Source: Enterobacter sp. kpr-6 (GTDB taxonomy: Bacteria; Pseudomonadota; Gammaproteobacteria; Enterobacterales; Enterobacteriaceae). From it: DNA of 64,000 nt. The translations under genes were made by a program, and so were the position numbers. Below the pieces are notes generated by a model that was not told the DNA's origin, did no database searches, and was given only the letters and a program-made list of their open reading frames with translations. Below are positions 58,112 through 64,000 of this stretch, piece after piece; position 1 is the stretch's first letter; each line of letters starts with the position of its first letter. Where the stretch lies: positions 124,001 to 188,000 of the forward strand of contig NZ_FOYH01000004.1 in assembly GCF_900116015.1 (NCBI RefSeq), in the 5' to 3' direction.

Positions 58112-58846
58112 GTGGGTAATAATTTGATGCAAACGGATCTGTCCGTTTGGGGCATGTATCATCATGCTGACATCGTAGTAAAAATTGTGATGATCGGCCT
58201 GCTTCTCGCGTCCGTCGTCACCTGGGCTATTTTCTTTAGCAAAAGTGCTGATCTGCTTTCACAGAAGCGCCGTCTTAAGCGCGAGCAAAAACTGCTTGCC
58301 GAGGCCCGCTCGCTCAATCAGGCGACGGAAATCGCTGCCGCTTTTGGTAATAAAAGCCTCAGCACGCATCTGATTAACGAAGCGCGCAACGAGCTGGAAC
58401 TCTCTGCGGGTTCCGAAGATAACGAAGGTATCAAAGAGCGTACCGGTTTCCGCCTTGAGCGCCGTGTTGCCGCTTTTGGTCGCCAGATGGGCCGTGGTAA
58501 TGGTTATCTGGCCACGATCGGGGCCATTTCTCCGTTTATCGGTCTGTTCGGCACCGTGTGGGGCATCATGAACAGCTTCATCGGTATCGCCCAAACCCAG
58601 ACCACTAACCTGGCTGTGGTTGCGCCGGGGATCGCGGAAGCGCTGCTGGCAACGGCTATCGGCCTGGTCGCCGCTATTCCGGCGGTGGTTATCTACAACA
58701 TTTTCGCCCGCATGATCGGTGGTCATAAAGCGATGCTTGGCGATGTGGCCGCTCAGGTACTGCTGCTGCAAAGCCGCGACCTCGATCTCGCTGCCAGTTC
58801 ATCGGCGCAACCGGTGCACGCGGCACAGAAATTACGTTTAGGGTAA
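58112..58846 (+). CDS. exbB: TonB-system energising protein ExbB
   Basis: 244 residues from GTG 58112 (GGAGATACAGA upstream), matching K-12 start MGNNLMQTDLSVWGMYHHAD. Three transmembrane helices lie near residues 19-41, 128-155 and 175-195, with a long cytoplasmic loop. The TolQ/MotA-like core is GYLATIGAISPFIGLFGTVW. With ExbD and TonB it uses the proton-motive force to drive iron-siderophore and B12 uptake through outer-membrane receptors. The longer frame from 58064 runs into the promoter. ExbD follows six bases downstream. Confidence 0.97.
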   Translation: MGNNLMQTDLSVWGMYHHADIVVKIVMIGLLLASVVTWAIFFSKSADLLSQKRRLKREQKLLAEARSLNQATEIAAAFGNKSLSTHLINEARNELELSAGSEDNEGIKERTGFRLERRVAAFGRQMGRGNGYLATIGAISPFIGLFGTVWGIMNSFIGIAQTQTTNLAVVAPGIAEALLATAIGLVAAIPAVVIYNIFARMIGGHKAMLGDVAAQVLLLQSRDLDLAASSSAQPVHAAQKLRLG

Positions 58847-58852
58847 TGTCCG

Positions 58853-59278
58853 ATGGCGATGCATCTTAACGAAAACCTGGATGACAACGGTGAAATGCAT
58901 GAAATCAACGTAACGCCGTTTATCGACGTTATGCTGGTTCTGCTGATCATCTTCATGGTTGCTGCGCCGCTGGCGACCGTGGATGTGAAGGTGAATCTGC
59001 CTGCTTCATCCAGTCAGCCGCAGCCGCGCCCGGAAAAACCGGTCTATTTGTCGGTGAAAGCAGATAACACCATGTTTATCGGCAACGATCAGGTCACAGA
59101 CGAGACCATGATCAGCGCACTGACGGCGGTAACTGCCGGTAAAAAAGACACCACCGTCTTCTTCCGCGCGGATAAAACCGTGGATTACGAGACGATGATG
59201 AAGGTCATGGATACGCTGCACAAAGCGGGTTATCTGAAGATTGGCCTTGTCGGTGAAGAAGTGGCGAGCGCGAAATAA
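58853..59278 (+). CDS. exbD: TonB-system protein ExbD
   Basis: 141 residues, the E. coli length. One transmembrane helix (about residues 23-43) carries the essential Asp25 in NVTPFIDVMLVLLIIFMVAA. The remainder is a periplasmic domain (KPVYLSVKADNTMFIGND, VDYETMMKVMDTLHKAGY). It forms the proton path with ExbB. Ends in a rho-independent terminator (59298-59324). Confidence 0.97.
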   Translation: MAMHLNENLDDNGEMHEINVTPFIDVMLVLLIIFMVAAPLATVDVKVNLPASSSQPQPRPEKPVYLSVKADNTMFIGNDQVTDETMISALTAVTAGKKDTTVFFRADKTVDYETMMKVMDTLHKAGYLKIGLVGEEVASAK

Positions 59279-59297
59279 TCGCGTTCACATAAGAAGA

Positions 59298-59324
59298 AGC
59301 TGGCCCTGTGCCGGCTTTTTTTTT
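59298..59324 (+). terminator. Rho-independent terminator of exbBD
   Basis: AGCTGGC (59298-59304) pairs with GCCGGCT (59310-59316), including one G-U pair, around 5 bases, followed by an unbroken T8-9 run. Confidence 0.92.
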
Positions 59325-59374
59325 GCCGTGCAAAAGCCTGACAGCGGGATGTCATGAGTCTCGTTCTGGAGCGT

Positions 59375-59833
59375 TCAGGTCTTATCAGGGGAGGGCGGGG
59401 GCGTGGCGTCGTCGGGCGGCGTTTTCTCTTTCAACGCGACGGTGGTGACGTTTGAGGTGCGGTAGCCGCCCTCAGCCAGTTTACGCGTGATACGCAGCGT
59501 GGCGGTCTCACGGGCCAGCAAATACTGATAGTTCGTCTCAATGCGGGCCATGATTTTTTCATAAAGCTCAGGATGCAGCCGCATGACTTCATTGATGGTC
59601 GCGCCATAAATCTCTTCTTTCACCTGAAGCGCGTAGATTTCACGGCGATTCTGCCATTTCAGGCGCACCAGCGCGGCCGGGATAGAAATCAGATCTTTTG
59701 CCAGACGGGTGATTTGATCGTTTTTACTTTGTATTAGCGCATCCAGATTTTGCTTTAAGATAAACTCATCGCTATTTCTGTCATCTAAAGTCAAATAAAC
59801 GTTGTTGTTTTCAACATCTTTCACGTTATTCAT
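59375..59833 (-). CDS. Hypothetical protein (152 aa), second gene of a two-gene unit
   Basis: 152 residues if started at ATG 59833, which overlaps the stop of the upstream gene (ATGAATAA) with GGAGG directly before it; an in-frame ATG at about 59863 is an alternative. It is soluble and looks largely helical (DEFILKQNLDALIQSKNDQI, EVMRLHPELYEKIMARIETN) with a disordered Pro-rich tail (TPPDDATPPPSPDKT). No family recognised. It replaces the genes found between exbD and gpr in K-12 and is codirectional with the next gene. Translational coupling suggests the two proteins act together. Confidence 0.6.
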   Translation of the reverse strand: MNNVKDVENNNVYLTLDDRNSDEFILKQNLDALIQSKNDQITRLAKDLISIPAALVRLKWQNRREIYALQVKEEIYGATINEVMRLHPELYEKIMARIETNYQYLLARETATLRITRKLAEGGYRTSNVTTVALKEKTPPDDATPPPSPDKT

Positions 59834-60230
59834 CCTCCAGACTATAAAATAAAGGCGCATCTTTTTCGCGGGTAATGAGATTAAGCCAAATTTCATTCCC
59901 GGCTTCATTTATTTGTTCTGTTTTTTCAGTCAATATTTGACTTAAAGCCTGGGCGTCAATCTCACCTTCCGCCTGCAAATCGTTAAGCAGTCGGGTAAAG
60001 GTTTCTATTTTTATAGTACGGAATAATCGGTCTTTTATATGGCGATCGCGTTCTTCCAGCAACATATTACGTGATTGCCGGGTATGACTCACATTGGTTA
60101 ATATATCGCTTTCGAAATCAGAGAGTGTTCTTTTTCCCTGAGTTAAATTAACATCTTTTTCTGCTTCCCCCAGTTCAGTTTCCTTCGCGGAAATGCGAAA
60201 GCGAGCCGGGACAAGGTTCTCGGGCAGCAT
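59826..60230 (-). CDS. Hypothetical protein (134 aa), first gene of a two-gene unit
   Basis: 134 residues from ATG 60230 (AAAGGA 7 nt upstream). Predicted helical and very charged: AKETELGEAEKDVNLTQGKR, TRQSRNMLLEERDRHIKDRL, RLLNDLQAEGEIDAQALSQI. No membrane segment, signal peptide or known motif. Overlaps the downstream gene by 8 nt. It is divergent, with a ~100-bp gap, from a membrane-anchored protein gene at 60333, which may share its regulation. Function unknown. Confidence 0.6.
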   Translation of the reverse strand: MLPENLVPARFRISAKETELGEAEKDVNLTQGKRTLSDFESDILTNVSHTRQSRNMLLEERDRHIKDRLFRTIKIETFTRLLNDLQAEGEIDAQALSQILTEKTEQINEAGNEIWLNLITREKDAPLFYSLEDE

Positions 60231-60332
60231 TCTAATATCCTTTGATATCAAACAGGTGGGGGTAGTCCTGGCGTGAGGTTCGTTGACAATATCATGGCAG
60301 ACTTTTAAAATCAAAAAAAACGGAGCCTGCTC

Positions 60333-60851
60333 ATGAACAGTGTTTTTTATTCTGTTATTGCCCTGTTGTTACTTACGGCCGGTGTGCTTTTTATGATGCT
60401 TGAGCTGAATAAAACAACGCCAGTTAATGAATCAGGCCCGCCGCCTGAGGCTCCGCCATTGTCCAAAGAGGAAGGCGAAGACCATTTCTCGATGTTAATG
60501 AATAGCATTACGCCGGTATGGTACTGGCGCGTTAATCATGAATATATTGATTTTTTACACGCGACAATTAAAAGAATGAACATATCGCAAATAAATAGCG
60601 TGCCGGGATTATTTGAAGCCCAGCGGCGTTGCAGCGATCTGAATTCAGCGGTGTATAAGTATTACGATAATATAAAGAAGCGTTGTCTTAACGGGGAAAG
60701 AGTCCCACATTCCGATCTTGATTTAATCAACCTGCGGCAGTGTTTTGTTGAATTCAGCCTGGATGCTTACCCGGCGCTGGTGGTGCTGGTCTGGCCGGAG
60801 TATGAACGCCCGGACGTAGACCCGAAAGAGGTGACCACCGCCACGCTATAA
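60333..60851 (+). CDS. Hypothetical membrane-anchored protein (172 aa)
   Basis: 172 residues; GGAGCCTGCTC precedes the ATG. An N-terminal hydrophobic helix (VFYSVIALLLLTAGVLFMML, about residues 4-23) is followed by a short Pro-rich linker (SGPPPEAPPLSKEEGED) and a ~120-residue soluble domain with aromatic and cysteine residues (SITPVWYWRVNHEYIDFLHA, FEAQRRCSDLNSAVYKYYDN, INLRQCFVEFSLDAYPALVV). The family is unknown to me. It lies divergent to the two-gene unit at 59375-60230 and convergent with gpr, across a shared terminator. It may be an envelope partner of the two soluble proteins. Confidence 0.6.
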   Translation: MNSVFYSVIALLLLTAGVLFMMLELNKTTPVNESGPPPEAPPLSKEEGEDHFSMLMNSITPVWYWRVNHEYIDFLHATIKRMNISQINSVPGLFEAQRRCSDLNSAVYKYYDNIKKRCLNGERVPHSDLDLINLRQCFVEFSLDAYPALVVLVWPEYERPDVDPKEVTTATL

Positions 60852-60872
60852 AGGCCGGAGAGACCCGGCCTT
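60851..60872. terminator. Bidirectional terminator between the membrane protein gene and gpr
   Basis: AAGGCCGG (60851-60858) pairs with CCGGCCTT (60865-60872) around AGAGAC, between two convergent stops, followed by TTATCCTTATT on the plus strand. Confidence 0.75.
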
Positions 60873-60879
60873 ATCCTTA

Positions 60880-61920
60880 TTACCTGTCTGACGACGCCTG
60901 CCAGAGATTCAACTCCCCATCGGCCACATGTTTATCAATCTGCGCCAGTTCCTGCTCGCTAAAGGTCAGATTATTGAGCGCCTGCACGTTCTCTTCGATC
61001 TGCTCCGGGCGGCTCGCCCCAATCAGCACCGACGTCACGCGATTATCTTTCAGCAGCCAGCTCAGGGCCATTTGCGCCATCGACTGACCGCGCTGCTGCG
61101 CCATGTCGTTAAGCAGACGAAGGCTGTTGAGGTTCGCTTCCGTCAGCATATTTTCGGTCAGCCCACGCGCTTTTTTGCCTTCCCGCTGCATACGCGACCC
61201 GTCCGGGATGCCATTCAGGTATTTCCCGCTGAGCAAACCTTGCGCCAGCGGCGTAAAGGCAATGCAGCCGATGCCGTTCGCTTCCAGGGTATCCAGCAAG
61301 CCGCTTTTATCGACCCAACGGTTGAGCAGGTTGTAAGAAGGCTGATGGATCAGCAGCGGGATTTTCCATTCGCGCAGCAATTGCGCCATCTCCTGCGTGC
61401 GGCGCGGCGAGTAAGAGGAAATCCCGACGTACAGCGCCTTGCCGCTTTGCACCGCCTGGGCCAGCGCAGAGGCAGTCTCTTCCATCGGCGTATTTTCATC
61501 AACGCGGTGGGAGTAGAAGATATCCACGTAATCCAGCCCCATCCGGCTGAGGCTCTGATCGAGACTTGCGAGTAAATACTTACGCGAGCCGCCAGAACCA
61601 TACGGCCCCGGCCACATGTCATACCCGGCCTTGGTGGAAATAATCAGCTCATCGCGGTGGGCGGCAAAATCGTCGCGCAGCAGGCGGCCAAAGTTTTCCT
61701 CCGCGCTGCCCGGCGGCGGGCCGTAGTTATTGGCTAAATCGAAATGGGTAATGCCGGAATCAAAGGCTTTACGCAGCAATGCGCGCTGCGTGTCCAGCGC
61801 CTGAACATGACCGAAGCTGTGCCATAAGCCCAGCGACAGGGCGGGCAGGCAAAGGCCGCTTTTACCGCAGTAACGATACTGCATCTGCTCATAGCGGGCG
61901 GGATTGACGGGCCAGGGCAT
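60880..61920 (-). CDS. gpr: L-glyceraldehyde 3-phosphate reductase Gpr (YghZ)
   Basis: 346 residues, the E. coli length. Aldo-keto reductase of the Kvbeta-like AKR14 group. The catalytic Asp/Tyr are in THFDLANNYGPPPGSAEENF, Lys in LIISTKAGYDMWPGPYG, His in DIFYSHRVDE, and the cofactor tail in VLIGASRPEQIEENVQAL. It reduces L-glyceraldehyde 3-phosphate and methylglyoxal with NADPH, a detoxification role shared with DkgA and YqhD nearby. Its order after exbD is the same as in K-12. Confidence 0.96.
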   Translation of the reverse strand: MPWPVNPARYEQMQYRYCGKSGLCLPALSLGLWHSFGHVQALDTQRALLRKAFDSGITHFDLANNYGPPPGSAEENFGRLLRDDFAAHRDELIISTKAGYDMWPGPYGSGGSRKYLLASLDQSLSRMGLDYVDIFYSHRVDENTPMEETASALAQAVQSGKALYVGISSYSPRRTQEMAQLLREWKIPLLIHQPSYNLLNRWVDKSGLLDTLEANGIGCIAFTPLAQGLLSGKYLNGIPDGSRMQREGKKARGLTENMLTEANLNSLRLLNDMAQQRGQSMAQMALSWLLKDNRVTSVLIGASRPEQIEENVQALNNLTFSEQELAQIDKHVADGELNLWQASSDR

Positions 61921-62725
61921 GATGTCTCCTTATTCGTTTATTGGATTTCGAAACAGCGTTTCTATATTAGCGTCTCTGGCTGCTCCCGTAAGCCCGGACG
62001 GTCACATTGTCGTGGATTGGTCAGACAAAAGGAGGCAGCGTTAGCGGATTATTACCACTCGCTGCAAAGCGACTAATCATCCCGCGTGACTATGTAGCAG
62101 CGCTAAAATAGAGTTTGCCGAAGGTTAATAGCTGTCAGGTAAGTGCGTTGCACACATACATTTTATATTGATCGCCATCACACTTTTTCCTCCAGCCTAA
62201 TTTACGCAAACCGCAAGAATTGATCTTTTCTGTGCCGATCGGCCTGCACGCCAGGCACGACGCGGCCTTGCTCTTTTCTCTGCTCAAAAAGCGTCTGAAA
62301 TTATTACGGGTAACATTTTCTAATACAATAATAAGGGTTATTTATTATTGTCGGAGGCATCAACAAAAGAATGTATTTACGAAATTAGATAAACATCCTG
62401 CGCTTAATATAATAGTCATTAATTAAAAGAGAATATATCGTGAAAGACAGGGCCGGATAAATAATTGAATCGCCTTTTGTAAACTTCACAATAATCTATT
62501 TAACGCAGGAAATAAATATAACCCTTAGCGAACTAAATAGCACGGTAACGGATTTTTTGTTAACAATTAGCGGGTTACGGTCGGTGCTCGCGCGTGGGGC
62601 ACCACAATCTTCTTGAAAAAATGTGAATGAAAGTCGCGTATTTCTGTCAGGAAAAATAGCGGAGATTGTTTTTTTAACAGCTATTTCCTCAGGCAGATTT
62701 TTAGTAAAAAAAAGTGGCTGAACTA
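61921..62725. other. Long AT-rich intergenic region upstream of the chemoreceptor gene
   Basis: About 800 bases with no convincing gene. The best frame (62220-62426, 68 aa) lacks a ribosome binding site and a recognisable product. AT content is high from ~62300 on. The region contains AATAATAAGGGTTATTTATT-like inverted words, but no clear repeat family. It may hold the regulatory region for the receptor gene or the relic of lost genes. Confidence 0.4.
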
Positions 62726-62752
62726 TACATCTCGTCTATCTTTTGCCGATAA
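62726..62752 (+). promoter_or_regulatory. FliA (sigma-28) promoter for the chemoreceptor gene
   Basis: The -10 element GCCGATAA (62745-62752) is a perfect match to the sigma-28 consensus. TACA, 15 bp upstream, differs from TAAA by one base. It places the receptor in the late flagellar/chemotaxis regulon. Confidence 0.8.
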
Positions 62753-62762
62753 CGGAAATAAG

Positions 62763-62780
62763 TCTCCCCTGCGGGGGAGA
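62763..62780 (+). other. Hairpin in the receptor 5' leader
   Basis: TCTCCCC (62763-62769) pairs with GGGGAGA (62774-62780) around a 4-nt loop, 26 bases before the start codon and just after the FliA promoter. It may stabilise the transcript. Confidence 0.45.
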
Positions 62781-62806
62781 ATGCACCTCAGGTAAGGAAA
62801 TAAAAA

Positions 62807-64000
62807 ATGCGTATGCTTCAGAACTTAACTATCCGCTTTGTCATGCTCTCTATTCTGGGCATCTTCTGTCTGCTGTGGTCAGGCGTGGGCCTGTACAGCG
62901 TGTCATCCCTCTCGAAAATGGCCGAGGGCAACGTGGTTGACCGCCAGCTGGTGAACCAGATGACGTTGCTGAGCCAGGGTAATGACCAGTATTTTCGCGT
63001 GGTGACGCGCCTTTCCCGTCTGATGGACGTGAAAGCGGCAGGCGGCACGGTGGATTTTGCCCCCGTGCAGCAGGCGCTCGACAACATGCGGGCAAAACTG
63101 GATGCCTTAAAAGCCGTCTCGCCGGGCCCGGTTGATGAACAGATTTCAGCCCAGGTGATTTCAAGCTGGCAGGCCCTGCTCGATCAGGGCGTGACTCCGC
63201 AGGTGCAACTCGCCCAGCAGGGGAATGTGGAGGGTTACCGCAACCAGGCCAACAACGTGACCCCGCCGCTCAGCCGCGCGTTTGGTGCCAGCGCCGAGGC
63301 GTTTAATAAAGCCGCCGGGCAGACGCTCGATAACACCCGCGTGATGGTGGACGGGCAAACCAGCCTCACCCGCATGCTGATCCTCACGGCGGTGGTACTC
63401 GGTTTGCTGTTACTGCTTTTCTCCGATCGCTATCTGGTCACCATGCTGGTGAAACCGCTGGCGACGATTCGTGAACATTTCCGCCTGATTTCAAAGGGCG
63501 ACCTCAGCCAGCCGGTGCCGGATTTTGGCCGTAACTGTGTAGGGCAAATGGTGCCGCTGTTGCAGGGGATGCAGGACAGTCTGCGTGAGGCCGTCAGTTC
63601 GATTCGTGCCGGCAGCGACAACATCTGGCGCGGTGCGACCGAAATCTCCGGCGGCAATAATGACCTTTCCTCACGTACTGAGGAGCAGGCCGCCGCGCTG
63701 GAACAAACGGCAGCCAGCATGGAAGAGCTTACCGCGACGGTAAAACTGAATGCCGATAGCGCACTGCAGGCCAGCGAACTGGCGGAAGTGGCATCAACCA
63801 CCGCCAGCAAAGGCGGCGCGCTGGTCAGCGAAGTGGTCAGCACTATGGCGGGGATTTCAGACAGCTCGAAGAAAATCGCCGAGATCACTAACGTCATTAA
63901 CAGCATTGCCTTCCAGACCAATATCCTGGCGCTGAACGCAGCGGTAGAAGCGGCGCGAGCAGGCGAGCAGGGGCGTGGATTTGCGGTGGTAGCCGGAGAA
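62807..64000 (+). CDS. Methyl-accepting chemotaxis protein, 3'-truncated by window edge
   Basis: 398 codons are visible, running off the window; AAGGAAATAAAAA precedes ATG 62807 (a second ATG is two codons on). Transmembrane helix 1 is near residues 12-34. A Tar/Tsr-type four-helix periplasmic sensor follows (about 35-190), then helix 2 ([20 protein letters not shown]), HAMP ([20 protein letters not shown]), methylation helix 1 ([20 protein letters not shown]) and the signalling helix up to [20 protein letters not shown]. The sensor domain is not clearly that of Tsr, Tar, Trg or Tap, since the conserved amino-acid-binding arginines cannot be placed with confidence. Transcribed from a FliA promoter. 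Confidence 0.95.
   Translation, partial: MRMLQNLTIRFVMLSILGIFCLLWSGVGLYSVSSLSKMAEGNVVDRQLVNQMTLLSQGNDQYFRVVTRLSRLMDVKAAGGTVDFAPVQQALDNMRAKLDALKAVSPGPVDEQISAQVISSWQALLDQGVTPQVQLAQQGNVEGYRNQANNVTPPLSRAFGASAEAFNKAAGQTLDNTRVMVDGQTSLTRMLILTAVVLGLLLLLFSDRYLVTMLVKPLATIREHFRLISKGDLSQPVPDFGRNCVGQMVPLLQGMQDSLREAVSSIRAGSDNIWRGATEISGGNNDLSSRTEEQAAALEQTAASMEELTATVKLNADSALQASELAEVASTTASKGGALVSEVVSTMAGISDSSKKIAEITNVINSIAFQTNILALNAAVEAARAGEQGRGFAVVAGE

Noticed and set aside
62220-62426. 68-codon frame in the gap before the chemoreceptor
   Set aside because: No ribosome binding site, low-complexity AT-rich second half and no recognised product.

Overview
The window is chromosomal DNA of an Enterobacterales bacterium, most like Enterobacter, Lelliottia or a close relative. 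Gene content, protein lengths and order from ubiK to gpr follow the E. coli K-12 68-min region: ubiK, ribB, zupT, ygiDCB, tolC, nudF-yqiB-cpdA-yqiA-parE, then ygiN, mdaB, qseCB, ygiW, parC, plsC, ftsP, ygiQ, dkgA, yqhD, yqhC, yghB, metC, exbBD and gpr. Several proteins carry additions that K-12 lacks, and gaps between genes are filled with palindromes of the GGGAGAGGG type.

Positions 1-19 kb are a decayed, layered defence island. It holds an unknown partial gene, the end of an IS256-like element, and two oppositely oriented pieces of a large DUF1998-type helicase. Next come a PD-(D/E)XK (DUF4420) plus AIPR pair, then a type I restriction locus whose hsdM has lost its catalytic middle while hsdS and hsdR stay open. 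A small unknown gene and a RoxA-type ribosomal oxygenase gene follow. The last part is an intact three-gene operon read leftward: DUF6361 protein, double-HKD phospholipase-D-like protein, and SNF2/SF2-like helicase. That operon is the best candidate for a little-described defence system here. yjiR and yjiS, which border the hsd/mcr immigration-control region in K-12, close the island.

Positions 21-35 kb hold a HlyD/DUF2955 efflux pair, ubiK, the FMN riboswitch with ribB, zinc import (zupT), ygiDCB, tolC, the nudF-yqiB-cpdA-yqiA-parE run, and an inserted GT32-like glycosyltransferase gene. Positions 36-41 kb hold an inserted carbohydrate-use locus: an AraC regulator divergent from DUF2264, an oligosaccharide:proton symporter and a GH88 unsaturated-uronyl hydrolase. 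This fits uptake and breakdown of unsaturated uronic-acid oligosaccharides.

Positions 41-62 kb are core genes: quinone protection (ygiN, mdaB), the QseBC two-component system, topoisomerase IV (parC, parE), phospholipid synthesis (plsC), division (ftsP), aldehyde detoxification (dkgA, yqhD, yqhC, gpr), methionine synthesis (metC) and TonB energisation (exbBD). Three unknown genes lie between exbD and gpr. The window ends inside a chemoreceptor gene preceded by a FliA-type promoter and a long AT-rich gap. No tRNA, rRNA or CRISPR array was seen.
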